Positions 1-32,671 of a stretch of 64,000 nt of DNA are shown piece after piece. The stretch's first letter is position 1. The number at the start of each line of letters is the position of its first letter. The notes beneath the pieces are model-generated. The model worked only from the letters and a program-made list of their open reading frames with translations. It ran no database searches and was not told the origin of the DNA. This DNA comes from Pipra filicauda (Eukaryota > Chordata > Aves > Passeriformes > Pipridae), in contig NW_024104438.1 in NCBI RefSeq assembly GCF_003945595.2, positions 248,001 through 312,000 of the forward strand, given 5' to 3'. A program made the position numbers and the translations under genes.

Positions 1-40
1 TTTTTTTGTGAGGGCTTTTTAGAAACTGCATTACCTCACC

Positions 41-112
41 CGTCGGCCTGGAGATTGCGCAGCCCGCGCCGCTGATAGGGCTGCAGAGCCCCGCGCAGAG
101 CCAATGGAGAAC
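41..112. promoter_or_regulatory. GC/CpG-rich patch with C/EBP-like and CCAAT motifs
   Basis: Inside otherwise AT-rich intron DNA, this stretch has a cluster of CG dinucleotides, an ATTGCGCAG motif resembling half or more of a C/EBP site (54-62), and AGCCAATGG, a CCAAT box on the + strand (100-108). This could be an intronic regulatory element or a minor promoter. The motifs are seen; the function is inference. Confidence 0.25.
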
Positions 113-600
113 TTGGGCTTCAAACTCTTTAATGAGCGAAAAGAGCAGCGTCTCATTTAGGGCTCGATAGTTAATGTGGGGGGTTTTTTGGTTGGTTTTT
201 TTTTTTAAGTGTTACTTCTGAAAGACAAGCCACTTAACAATTATGTGCCATATTGCTGACCGGTGAAGCTGAACAAATAGCTATTTACATTGACAGATCA
301 GAGGAATGTGTAAGTGCATCGTGGTAACCTACATTTTCTGTGCCAAGAGATTTGCAGCTGACTGCCTGGGTGACTCACTCCTTGGATTAGGAGATGAGGT
401 AATGCTTTTGAGATACAGGGTGATGTCATTCCTTTACCTGAGCTGCATGCCGATGCTAGTTGCTAGTACTTTCAAGGAAAGTCCCTTTGCTGCTTCTGAT
501 CTATTAGAGAATGAGCTGCATAATTTGGATAGGAGTTGATGTTTTTATTAATGTCCTTCCAAAGCCTCTGGCTGAACTGCTCTTTTGAAAACCAGATGTC

Positions 601-632
601 GCCACAAGTGGCCGCAAATGGCCACAAATGGC
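601..632. repeat. 10-bp tandem repeat, three copies
   Basis: Three near-identical copies of GCCACAAATG-type units lie at 601-610, 611-620 and 621-630, followed by a partial GC. It is a very short minisatellite within intron 2. Confidence 0.7.
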
Positions 633-3580
633 TTTTGTTACGTGTGTGTATCTGGGCACCTGCAAGTGGCACATTTGCATACCTGCCCCTTTCTTCAAAT
701 AAAGCTATTTTAGTAAAAGAAGACCTTTGGGGTAATCAGGTGCAGTCCCTGGTCAGCACTGTGTAATGTAATCCCTCTTACAGATAGAGTAATCTTAAAA
801 GAAGGTGATTTTTTTCCCCTCTTCTGTTTCTGTAGTGAATTACCACGTTTGTAATAGTAACCCAAATGTCTGGCTTGCACTTACTCATGGTCAGTTTAAC
901 CCCATCTGCTCCTACCCTGGCTTTGTCCTTCACTGCCACAGCTCTTCCTGCTGCCTGTGCTCCCTTTCCTGATGTGTTCACCCATAGCAGTTGTGTCTTT
1001 TCTCAGCCTTTCCTTCCCAATGTCACGCAGGATGTGCTGCTCCCACAGATGCCCTCAAGGCTGGGAGCACGGGCAGGTGATCACAGAGCTGACCACACGG
1101 CGTCATCTGTTCTCCACAGCCTATGGGAACCGAGGCTGTGATGGATGAGTGACCCACTGCCAGGGAAGTTCTGAAGGCATGACTTGGTTTGATCCATATC
1201 TTGGGAGTATTACAAGTGTGTGTTGCTGAGTGATCTTGATGCGTGCTGGGGATTTGGGTGTGTGATTCCTAGAAATGGCCAACGTTTCTGTGTTGTTTGC
1301 TAGTGGAAAATTTCATACTCGGGACCCTGGAGCAAGAGCTTTGGGACAAGGGAAACACTTAAGGTGACATGTGTCACACTGTCCCCAGAGCTCACAGTTG
1401 CCCACCGGGAGCCTTCCTTGCTCAGCAGCAATTGCTGGGCAGTTTACACTGCTGCCTCCTCTCTTCACAAACTGATGGGGTGGTCTGCAGCCCTTGGAGC
1501 AGGATATCTCATTTTGCTGGAGGTGAGCATGAGCCTCCAGGCTGCTGGCCAGGTGTATTGATCATGTGCAAGAAGAAACCTTACAGAGGATTTATTAATG
1601 CAAGGTGACAGCTGCACAGGCTAAGTGCAGAATTATTAGGCATTTTTGAAAGAATGTATTACAAAAACATTTTGTGATATTACTCTTCTGTGATACGTGT
1701 TTTAACAAGGTACTCCACCATGGTTGCAGCTGCAACTTTGGCACTGGCATCTTTTGTTGGTGTTTTCCAAAATCTGCATGCCTTTGTTCCTCGGGATCAC
1801 AAGGCAGCTCCTGAATATGAATGCTTATGTAAACCTTATTTGTTTGCTTTTTTTCCCTGCTGATCAGGTGATTTTTACAAATGACCCTTCCCTGCCCCAG
1901 GAATGTTACCTTTTTTGTTGATTTATTTTTGTGTATATATAGAGCCTCGTGTGTTTATTTTTCCTCCCAGATGGTGGGCCTTAATGCAACATTTATTGTG
2001 TATCAGACATATCTCATTCAATGTCTCTTCCAGGATATTTGGCCTTTTTTGCCATAAGGTAAATATCTGGGAGGGAAAGAACATACCTCATTTTGCTTTG
2101 TAAAGAGCTTCACAACTACTCTCAGGGATTTGTTTTTATCTTCTCTTCAGTTACACATTGTGCTCCTGAGAGGAGTTTATATTTTAATTGCCAGTCATCA
2201 TGAAGCTTTTCAAAGCCAGAAAGTATGGGTGTTGAATCCTTTGGGGATCTTAAAAGTCACCAGCATTGTCGGGTAGCTCACCTGAATTTTCTCTGTGAAT
2301 GAAGTGTGTCTAACAACGTAAGGGGTGAGCAGATATTAGTCATGACATGCACACGTTTACAACATCTGCCGTTCCCTGCCTGTTTAGGTGAATCCCAACT
2401 TTGCTTAATGTCATTTGCTCATCTGTGACCCAGTTAGAGGAATAAAAAGTCTCATGTTAGAGAGAATTTGAATCATGTAGATGTGGTTTCAGATCCTCAC
2501 AGTGGTTCCAGAAATAATAACCAGAAACCTTCTGCATCTTTTGTATCACTTCGTAATACACTTGTGTGCCTCAGAGTCTGAGCAGGAATATTTTGTTTGA
2601 AATGACAAATATATGTGTACTAGAAGTAGCCTTTAAATCCTAATGCTTAAAGTATCTGAATTTAATGTAATAATGTTGTAGGATACTGCCCAGCTGGACA
2701 GAGGTTCTGGAAAAGCATTGAAATGTTCCATGTTAATCCATATCCTCAGTAGCTAAGATTATGTGGATAACAGTTTCTCGCTGTTCTTGATGGGCACAGC
2801 CAGTGTGGCTCCACAGTATTAGTTACGGTCCATCATGCTGATAATGAGTTTCTTAATAAGTCCCTTAGTACTCACTGACAATGACTCATACTTCGGAACT
2901 AGGATCTCCTTGAAAATCTCACTGTAATGGATGAAACATCGTATCCCTGTGAAGATTTTTTAATTTTTTTTTTTTTAACTTGTATGTTTAGGAAAAAGCC
3001 AGGCAGGTTTTAAAGGAACAGTGTGCTTAAACATAAATTCTGAGTGGTCAGATTTAACTGTCTGGAAAGGCAAAGGGGAAATGTGAGCTCTGATTTCAGT
3101 GATAATTGCTCTCCCTGCCTAGTTAGATATTCTGGAGTAGTCATTAATTGTAAAAACAGCCTCGGTTTTTCTTTTAAAATGCCACTGTCTTGAAACTATC
3201 ACAAATAATTGCAAAACTTTGCACTTTCACCAGTGATTGTCTCTTGGAGAATGCTTCTACCCACATCATGTTTTCTGCAGTTTAGATGAACACTGACCTG
3301 TCAACTGGTTGAGCTTTAAAATGTTTTGAAGAAGTGTCACACACTGAACTGTTTTTCAAATAAGAATAGTGAAATATGGATTTGATTTGAAGGCCTGAAA
3401 GTTTTCTGTCTTCAGCGTGACTTTGAAAAATAAGACTCTGGGATACGAAACCATAAAATAGGACACTGGAATATAATGAACTGGACTTGCTTCTACAGCA
3501 TTTCTGTTTCCATTTGTGGTCTGTGTATTTTGATAAAATTGTGGTTAAATCATAGCTAACCTTCAGTTCAATTATTTTAG

Positions 3581-24143
<20,563 letters not shown>

Positions 24144-25170
24144 CTATCCTCAGGATCACTTCTTCCACTCGGCAGGTTTTACAGGGATTGTTCAGCAGAA
24201 GGATCCTATGATGCAGAATGTTTATCTTGGAAACAGTTTACCTAAGCTTTTTTTTGCCATGTTTAGTGTATAAGACATGTTGGACAGATTTTCCTTTACT
24301 TTGACAGCCAAGGAAAACCAGTAACCACACTTTTCCACATTCCATTTTCCTTACCTTAACTTTCCGAGGCGGACGGGTCCAGCTACTGTGCTTACCAATG
24401 TTGTGCTCCATTGTCAGTTTTTTTGGGTTTCTTGGGGTTTTTTGAAGCTTGTAAATGTCAGCTTGCTGGGTAAGTGAGAGATCTGTAACGTGTAAATAGA
24501 ATTAAAATACTGTATTTTTATAGAGCAAATTACAGTCTCTAAGCCTAGTGAGTATCTATCCGGATCACTTGCTCTTTGGTGAAATGAAGATGATTTTGAA
24601 ATGAACTATGACTCCATTTTTGTCCCTGGTGTGTAAACGGGGAATCTGCACTATTTTTAAAGCAAAAAAGTACCACAGTTGTACATATTGTCACTGTCCA
24701 TAGCCAGTCATTAGAGGAAATCATTTCGTACTTCTGCACTACTGTAGATCTTAGGGAATGCATCTTATACAGATGAAGCTGTAGAGAAGGAAAAGGAGCT
24801 TTTTGCCATTAAATGGGGGGTTTTATAGGCGGTGGTTGGAAGAGCCATAGTCAAAATTATGTACGAAAATGTTGTGATTCTGAAAATTTAAAGCTAATGA
24901 AGTCATACGTGTCGTATGTAATCTTGTAGATTTGTACTTTTAAAAAAAAAATCAACCTGTAGGCATTTCTGTAATCTGCTAATTTAACTGCCTAATGCCA
25001 TGCTTTTATTTCTCACTGTACATATGTTAATTTTTATTTATAAAATACAGAATCAATCCATTTGGGTTGGTGGTGTACAGGATGCACTTGCTGTAATTGT
25101 TGAGTGCATTGATTATTGTGACTTCTTTCAAGTCTAAATGATTTAATAAACTTTTTTTATTTATAAGACA
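24144..25170 (+). other. EIF2AK3 3' UTR
   Basis: About 1 kb of AT-rich, T-run-containing sequence follows the stop. It ends at a strong polyadenylation signal with a GT-rich downstream element (about 25172-25192). The exact cleavage base is inferred. Confidence 0.8.
25145..25150 (+). terminator. EIF2AK3 polyadenylation signal AATAAA
   Basis: A canonical AATAAA lies about 1 kb after the stop codon. A T-rich stretch and the GTGGTTCCTTCTGTGG-type GT-rich region follow. This combination marks the likely main cleavage site near 25165-25172. Confidence 0.8.
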
Positions 25171-28014
25171 AAATAGTGGTTCCTTCTGTGGGAAGCCCAG
25201 ATCTGTGCATGCTGCAGGTGGCAGCCCTGTGCAGTGGGAACAGGATGGGCTCTGCATTCCTGTAACTTCCTTTGCTTTCCTGTCTCACACTGGCCCCAGC
25301 GTGTGTGATGACGCAAAACCGAACGTGCTGCTTGGCAGTGAGATATGATCTGGAGAAAGAAGGGAATTGGGCTCTAAACTGAGTGGATTGAGGAGGCAAT
25401 CTCTCACCTGTTAACAGAGAAGGAAGAAGAAGGGATAATTCTTATGCCGTTAGAATTGCTCTTCTAGAAATGCATTTTTACATTTCACAGAGTTAAATTT
25501 GTTAAAGTTGTAGCCTCTGAAATCAGTTTCCTAAAAAGGTGTTGGATGCAAATCCTTCTGGGGATCACTGCGCTGTGGTGTGACACTGCGACCAGCAATT
25601 AAACCAGCTGACACTCTGCTGACTCTCTGCAGCTTTGTGATAAGACTGAGGTGAATTACAAAGATGGTCTCCCCTGTGCTCTTGGATAACTGTCTTAGAT
25701 ACTGGCTTGTCCAGGTGAAGCCAGAAGGCCGCAGAGAAGATTTGGTCAGAAACAGAATTTAATTGCTTTTAGCTGGGGTTAAAGCAGAAGACAGTTAAGT
25801 GTGTCCTCTTTCCTTGGATTTCCCAGTTTGCATCAGCTACAACAGCACCGTGGAATGGCCACAGCTGAAACTTCTCTGGCTTCCCTGCCAGCTCAGTGAT
25901 TACAGATGGGAGCACAGGAATGAGGAATAAGGTATTTTTAACTTGATGTAGGCAGCTGCCTATTCCAAGGGCCCTGCAGCATTTCAGTACCAACACTGGT
26001 ATATGTGTTCACACTAGGTGTGTCTGCATATTCTGGGATGTTACACTTACCCTCAAAGGTGTGTACAAACCCTCCCCTGTGTGGCCCATGCCCACAAAAG
26101 CATCTGGCCACGCTCAGCCCCTCACTGCCTGGGTCAGTCTTTGCTGGAGTGTGTTGTCCCTGTCTTTGCACCTCTTTGCCCCAGCGTTTGACTGAGAAAG
26201 CCTTTTCCCTGATCAGAGAGGTTCTCCTGTGAACGGTGCATTCCTTCCTGCCAGCTGTTTTTATGGAAGGACACCTGAACTGGGATAGCTGGAAGCCTAC
26301 AGCCCTGCAGGAGGGGCTTTGACTGGGGCTGTGATGCACTGTCCCAATCCCCTTCTTACAGAGGATATTACCTGTCCCTCAGCTGCCTTCCCCCCCAAAG
26401 CTCTCTGGGCTGGAACATAATTCCTTGTCCTGTTTTATCAAAATAAACAGGGTGGCAGCAGCAAGAATCCTGCCCTGTCCACCCTTGTGCCCACTGGACT
26501 TAGATGCTGCCCCCAGAATAAGGTGTAGTTACTCTACTTACCACTTCCATGTTGTTACTGTAGTCATAGGATCTGGGAGACCTAACCCACTCCATGAAGA
26601 GCCATTTGACAGGAGAACCAGTGTTGCAACCCCAGGTCAGGGCTGTTTTTTCTACCATACTCTTCAGAGAGAACTCCTGACCCTTGTACCTGTGTTTTCA
26701 GTAGCTGAGCTGCTCCAGGCAGGACATACTTGCATTTTGCTACACCTCTGAGGACAGTCCTCAGCTACCTTTGAGGTGGAAGAGCAGGACTCAGAACTTA
26801 TATTATCCTCCCCTTTTTTTAATTTTTCAGCAAAATTAAGTTCTTCACCCCTCTCAGTGCCTCAGTCTGGTAGTTTTAGCATTAAATGTTAGCCTGGACA
26901 TCTTTCTGCTGTGCTTGCTCTGCTTCCCAGGCTGCAGAAGCCTTGCCTGTCCCAAGGAAGTGATTGACACTCAGAAGGAGGTATTTCAGAAACCATCTTT
27001 GAAGTGTTTCATGCCCACAGAAGATCAGTCTAAGAGCAGGCTCTGAGTGCAGCAACCCTCCCACATAAACCAGTGTGAGACCCCACCACAGCTGTGCTGG
27101 GGAAGCGATGGCTGTTGTCTCAGGGGTCACCAGCCCTCGTGTCACCCTGCTACAGAAAAGCTGTTGGAAGTCCAGACAAGCACTTGGAAGTAGTAAAAAT
27201 TGTGGTTCCCGTTTATCATGATTTTTTTTTATGTCTGTGTGGTCCATAGACATCACAGTGCAAAACACACGAGTAATGATTCCTCTTCACGTCCTTTCTT
27301 TGGGTGGTATCAGCCACCTGTAGCCCCCCTTTGAAACTCCTGGCCACTCAGTGCTCTTGGCATTACAGCAAGTCTTGCTCATGTCCTGGGCTCTGCCACA
27401 TAAGATGTTCCCTTCCAGAATTAGCTCACAGATAATTCACAGAGCACCTCAGAAAGCTCTAAACCTCTCAATATCTCAGAAGCAACAGAGCTGAACCTTG
27501 AGCAACAGCCCAGGCTGTGGACTGGTGCCTCGGTAACAAGCGAGCTCTGCTCTTTGGCCACATCCCTCCTAGTTCCCACACCCAGACTGATACAGGTGGA
27601 GTTACTGAAACTGGTCAGGTCTGTAATGAAGTTGTGAAATGAGAGCTACGGTGGCTTGATAAGAAACACTGTCCCACCTGACACAGATCACCAGGATGCA
27701 CACGAAGATGAGTTCACATTATCATACTGATATTTTTTCCCCAACATTATGGTTGAATTTGTCTTGGGAAATGCTCATTGAAAAAAAAAAATACCCAGGA
27801 AGGAATTAACTCTATTAGTATCACAAATTGTCCTGAAAATATCAAAGTTCCTCATTCTTATAACTGTGGAAGGTTAAGAAATGCATCTTTGTTGTATGTC
27901 CACAGCTGCAGTATTCCAGCCCCTCCTTCCCTTATTTTGCTACCCATTGTTTTTCCATTAGGATGTGCTCTGGCACTTTCTGTATCACCACCTCCAGCGA
28001 CTGACCCTGCATCC
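25171..28014. other. Convergent intergenic region, including receptor 3' UTR
   Basis: This 2.8-kb stretch separates the two 3' ends. Its right part should hold the receptor's 3' UTR on the - strand, but I could not find a convincing minus-strand AATAAA. Open frames of 100-133 codons here (for example 25938-26339 on the - strand) resemble no known protein. Confidence 0.7.
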
Positions 28015-28693
28015 CTATGACTTGGGTTTGCCCTTCAGGGCACCGTTGGGCACCGGCACCGCTGTGCTGTATTCCAGATCTGGAGCGGTCTTGGAGAAGG
28101 TGGCGATGGAAACCATGTCTTCTCCAATGTCCACCTGAGACCTGTGCCTGCAAATGAACAGCTTCTTCAGGGCCCGCTGGAAGTCCCTGTTCAGGAAGGC
28201 GTAGAGCATTGGGTTGATGGTGGAGTTGCAGTATCCCAGCCAGGTGATGATCTTGAAGGTGTCGACCAGGACCGTGCTGGTGGAGTCAGTGCCCCTGGCA
28301 GCGAGCCAGACGTTCAGGACGAAGTAGGGCAGCCAGCAGAGCACGAAGACTGAGATGATGATGCTGATGGTCCTCGTGGCCTTGTTCTCCAGCTGCAGGT
28401 GGTTCTGCCGCTTGCTGTTGGGGTGGTAGTGAATCTCCAGGGTCTGGGACATGATACGGGTGGCCTTGAGCCGCGAAGCTCGGTAGATGAAGAAATACAT
28501 GCTGCACATCACCATGAAGGGAACGAAAAACGCCAGGGCAGAAGCCACGATGGCAAAAATCCAGTTGGTGACAAAGATGCATTCCCTGCCCGCATCAAAG
28601 TCCACCCCGGGGATCTCGTTCCAGCCTTGCATGACAGGGAGGAAGGAAATGAGGGAGGAATACACCCAGACCATGCAGGTCATCACAATGCAT
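28015..28693 (-). CDS. Receptor last coding exon (TM4-TM7 and tail)
   Basis: The acceptor TTTCCTTTCGCAG precedes 28693. The exon encodes TM4 (MTCMVWVYSSLISFLPVMQG), ECL2, TM5, a short third intracellular loop with ENKATRT, TM6 CWLPYF, TM7 with NPMLY (28215-28201), a helix-8 region and a 40-50-residue tail. It ends KPKS with TAG at 28017-28015. Confidence 0.95.
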
Positions 28694-31600
28694 CTGCGAA
28701 AGGAAAGAAACGGGGAGGGGAGAGAGGGTCTGAGTAATTTTGATTTGAGAACATCCAGTACGATTCAATCCCCATGGTAACCTGTGTGGGATATCACTGC
28801 TCAGCAGTCCAGCAGGGCTTGGAGAAGGGAAAAAGCTGGGGTACAACAAGTCCAGACGTGAATATCTCTAACAACTGGGTAATTGGTCGCTGGTTAACAG
28901 AATTGGGGGCGGCAAAAGGAATGCTCAGAGCCGGTTGAAAAAAGAGGAGGAAAGGTTTTACAGAGGATGTTTGTTACTATTTAAAACAACAGCATGTGGA
29001 TTTTTCAGTTTGGTTTCAGCTTTAATATCTGGCCATTTTCTCACCCTCTGAGGCATGATGGGGGTGGAGCTGAACCTGCACACAGGTGGCCACACAGCCC
29101 CTTCCTCACTTTTGCAACTGCACACACTCAGCATATCATACAAAGCAAGGGGTACAGAGGCAGAAAAACATGCCCAAAAGAGCCTGAACTCCCCCTGTAG
29201 AGCATCCCACTGCTGCAGTGTCCTCTCTGCCCACCCTCAGATGACTTTCCCTACCCTTCAGTTCTCATTTCAACCTTTCACATGAAACCAACCCAGGAGC
29301 TTATACACTCTTGTGGTTTTCCCTGAATATCACTTCAGAAAACATGATGAGCTTAAGAGAGGGAAGAGAAGTGCTACATGCATTCTTCTGGGTCTCTTTC
29401 CCCTAGTCCTTCGAAGTGCTTCAAAGTCCTTCCCCATCCATGGCAGTGTTCAAGGCCAGGCTGGATGGGGCTTTGAGCAGCCTGGTCTAGTTGAAGGTGC
29501 CCCTGCCCATGGCAGGGAGGTTGGAGCTGGATAATCTTTAAGGTCTCTTCCAGCCCAAACCATTCTATGATTCTATGAAATGCCAATGGAATGCCTGCAA
29601 AGGGCAAAAGTGGTAGGTCCAATTAGCCTATATCACTGGTTTTACCCATTTTGCAACCCATCCTTAGCTCAAAAACTGCTTTTCCAGGAGCACCATCAAA
29701 CCAGCTCAGCTGCATCCTCCTCTTCTCCGGCACCACGTGGGACATTTTCAGCAGAGTTTTAAACAGTGCAAAGACCCTTTTGTCACAACACACTGCTTCT
29801 GGGCAGCAGCTGTTAGTAGCTCATTTGGTCCAAATTCAATGCAGGCCATGCCCAAGTGATGATTTGGAGGAACCCAAAGTGAGAAGCAACTCCACTCACC
29901 TGCCACGGGACATCCTTCTGGAGTAGTGGTAGGGGGTCACCACGGAGCAGTATCTGTCCAGGCTGATAAAGCACAGTGTGACAATGGATGCCGTGCAGAA
30001 CATGACATCAAAGGAGATCCAGACTTTGCAGAAAAGCCTCCCAAACAGCCACATCCCCGTCACCTCATAAATGATACTGCGAGAGAAAACTGGTGGAAAT
30101 CAAAGCTCAAAGGGTTGAGTTCGTGCATTCCCTGGAAGTATTCGAGGCCAGGTTGGATGGGCCTCTGAGCAACCTGGTCTAGTGGAAGGTGTCCCTGCCC
30201 ATGGCAGGGGCTTGGAACTGGATGATCTTTAAGGTCCCTTCCAACTCAAACCATTCTGTGATTCTATTTCTTCATGACTGCACGGAGGTAATGCCATATT
30301 TTATCATGGAGGTACTAAAGATGGGGATGCAGCTCTGACAGTAGGGATTCATCCTCAAAACACAACCCAGGGCAATAACCCACAGGTGGAGCATGGCTAA
30401 AGAAGACCAAAACTGTGCTTCTTGCCTGCACCCTGAGCGGGTGCCTTGAGAGAGGGGCTTTGCCCCACTAAGGTCCCCAAATTTACATCTGCACAGCTCC
30501 ATTTATCACAGCTTTCTTCCAGTGCCCTAAGAGATTCACTTTACATCTGATCTCACCCTTCAAAACTAGAGGATTTCAACTCTTGGTTAAAAAAAAAAAA
30601 TTCTGGTAGGAAGACTATGCAGCTTGTACATTATGTAGCTCATAAATGCCTCAGTGAGGTAAACACACTAGCAAAAAGCAGACATTATACCAAAAATACT
30701 TCCAGCAAAGTCAAGAGGGGCCTGTGAGAAGTGAGCAGCGAGGGAAGGAACATATGGCAGCTGTAGGAAGGCTGATGCATGTTTCTATAGCATTCAATGA
30801 GATGCCATTCACTTCCCCTTTCTTTCACCATCTTTCTGCAACTCCTGGGGTGCTGCTGAAATTACCTTTGTGTGTGAATTTGATGAGTAACTCCCTAGTC
30901 CTGCAAAGCTTTAATTATCCTGTAACTTCCCAGCTTGCTGGTTAAATGCAGTGAGATCAAGGCTGTTGCCCTGCAGAGCTCAGGTGGGCTCTGCTTCCAG
31001 CAAGGACAGAAAGAGTAACTTGGTGTCAGAGGAGAGAGAAAACAATGCCTGGTCTACATCTGATTGGCAACAACTCTTTAAAATTACTTGTGAAGGTTGT
31101 TCCAGAGCACAACAACTGCTGTAGGTGGGTGCAGTGCAGCTAAAAGGTCCCAGCCCTTGGCAGCTCTTTGTTCTGGATCTACAGCAGAGCCTGTCCCTAC
31201 ACCATGATGGTCCCCATAAAGGGCATCATGGAGGGTCCCAGTGCACACACATGGAAAGGTTTCATGACTCTTTTTCAGATGGGGAAATGACATCCAGAAT
31301 TGAAGCACGGGATCAGTCATGGACTCGGGTGCCTTTTTGCCATTCCTCAGAGCCCTCCTTATCCCCAGAGATGCTGCAGAGCCTGTGGTGTGAGTGCTGT
31401 GGCCTTCCAGAAGTATCCAGGACATTCCCACACACAGACCCCAGCTGAGGAGGTGCCTGGCTCTCATCTGCACGCATCTGGTGGGATGCACCTGTCCTAG
31501 CAGATGTTCTCACACCGCGGGGTAGTGGACACCTGTTCCCTCTTCTCTGATGTAAAAGGTCTCTCTGCAGCTTGGAAATGATGCTGGGTAAGAAGGAATA

Positions 31601-32671
31601 GTAAAAGCCAAAAAAAAAAAAATGCACAGCTTGAGCAGAAGTGAAGCCACCTCTGTGTTTCACTTACACTTGTAAAAGGAAAGAGGAGCTGGAAATACTC
31701 AGCCTGGAAAAAACTGGGCTGGCTGGAGTACCCAGACAGTAAGCTAAGCTCAGCTGAGCCACTCCTTCAAACAAGCCAAGCCAGGAACAAAACAGATGTT
31801 TTACTCTTGAGATTAAGGCACCAGGTGCCTACCTTGTTTTTCCTTTCTGTCACATTTTCCTGAACCAAACCAGCTTCTAAGGTCACTTCTTTCCCTTCTC
31901 TTTGGCATGTGCTAGCATGCCAACTGAGGAGCAAACTGAAATTCAGAGGAGCAACATAGATAGGAAGCCAAGACAGTGGGAAAGATGGGATACAACAACC
32001 ACTCCACCAGCAGTCACTGCTCTTAATGCAGTCCCCAGCTCACATTCCCCAAACACTTGGAGCCTGCAAAATCCTCTACCAACCGTGCTGGCCCCACGTG
32101 CAACACAGAGCTGTTCCTGGAAGAGGGGACTCATTGCCCTGGAGCCATGGGCAAAGCTGGACATCTAGTTCAGATAGCCAGGGTCCCTGTGTGGCCAGCA
32201 GGAAAAACACCCTTAGGAATTGTCTCTCCATCCATTATAAGGGGATCCATAACACGGGGCAGAGACATGGAAGCACAGATAACCACCAACCCACAGTTAA
32301 GCCCAGCCCTAAGCCCAGCAGGTGAACTTCCAGCCAGCCCTGCTCAAAGAGCGGATGCAGAGCAGGGAGAAAGGACTTTTGTGTACATGTCACTGTACCA
32401 GTGACACTCCTCACCTGAAGGGCATGACCAGACAGGCCACAAGGAAGTCTGCCATGGCTAAGGACATGATGAACATGTAGGTGACAGTGCGCAGCCTCTT
32501 CTCCACCACGGGGCAGAGGAAGACCACGGTATTTCCCAGGAGGGTGATCAGGTCGATGAGGGTGAGGATCAGGCCAATGACCACCTCCTGGAGCCCGATC
32601 CCTCTCCTCACAAAGGAGGAGGCAGCAGAGGAGAAATTAGAGAGCCAAGTTTCATTTTTGTCCATCAGCAT
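28015..32671 (-). CDS. Aminergic G-protein-coupled receptor (5-HT4/5-HT6/H2-like), three coding exons
   Basis: Coding exons in transcript order are 32671-32415, 30076-29900 and 28693-28015, giving 370 residues. Both introns are phase 2 and GT-AG. The N-terminus MLMDKNETWLSNFSS has two glycosylation sequons. Class A landmarks are all present: LLGN in TM1, SLAMADFL in TM2, the disulfide cysteine FCKVW, the amine-binding aspartate in WISFDVMFCTAS, LDRY, FLPVMQGW in TM4, a cysteine in ECL2 (GRECIF), CWLPYF in TM6, ITWLGYCNSTINPMLY in TM7, and a palmitoylation-type FIC after helix 8. The TM4 match to 5-HT4 and the TM7 match to 5-HT6 are the closest I recall. A biogenic-amine ligand and G-protein signalling at the plasma membrane are inferred from the family. 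The exact orthologue is not recognised. Confidence 0.9.
28694..29899 (-). other. Receptor intron between coding exons 2 and 3
   Basis: A 1.2-kb intron, GTGAGT to TTTCGCAG, containing a CR1 copy at 29427-29578. No other feature was recognised. Confidence 0.85.
29427..29578 (+). repeat. CR1 LINE 3' fragment
   Basis: This is a 150-bp CR1 end in + orientation, antisense to the receptor. It contains AAGGCCAGGCTGGATGGGGC and GATAATCTTTAAGGTCTCTT and ends in the tandem ATTCTATG tail. Confidence 0.92.
29900..30076 (-). CDS. Receptor second coding exon (ECL1, TM3, DRY)
   Basis: This 177-bp exon was absent from long-frame prediction but is clear by translation: IIYEVTGMWLFGRLFCKVW, then FDVMFCTAS with the amine-binding aspartate, then SLDRYCSVV, with DRY at 29958-29950. 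The acceptor is TCTCGCAG and the donor AG|GTGAGT. The split codons on both sides (S and R) restore the frame exactly. Two CR1 copies bracket it. Confidence 0.92.
30122..30268 (+). repeat. CR1 LINE 3' fragment next to receptor exon 2
   Basis: A CR1 end similar to the one at 29427, in the same orientation, with the same GGATGATCTTTAAGGTCCCT and ATTCTGTGATTCTAT tail. Its edge is about 45 bp from the exon 2 acceptor, so it abuts the branch-point region of that intron. Confidence 0.92.
30269..32414 (-). other. Receptor intron between coding exons 1 and 2 (remainder)
   Basis: The remainder of a 2.3-kb intron whose donor is GTGAGG at 32414. Apart from the CR1 copy near its 3' end it shows only short A runs (30588-30600, 31609-31621). 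Frames near 31084-31663 on both strands have no homology that I can see. Confidence 0.8.

Larger units (their letters stand above)
1..3580 (+). other. EIF2AK3 intron 2 (3' part)
   Basis: No PERK exon 2 coding sequence could be found here, so the window appears to open inside intron 2, which ends with the acceptor TTTTAG before 3581. The DNA is AT-rich and mostly featureless. Exceptions are a GC-rich patch at 41-112 and a three-copy 10-bp repeat at 601-632, listed separately. Short open frames in this stretch look like chance. Confidence 0.8.

Noticed and set aside
28286..28737. Plus- and minus-strand frames of about 100 codons over the receptor last exon
   Set aside because: They are alternate-frame shadows of the receptor coding sequence.
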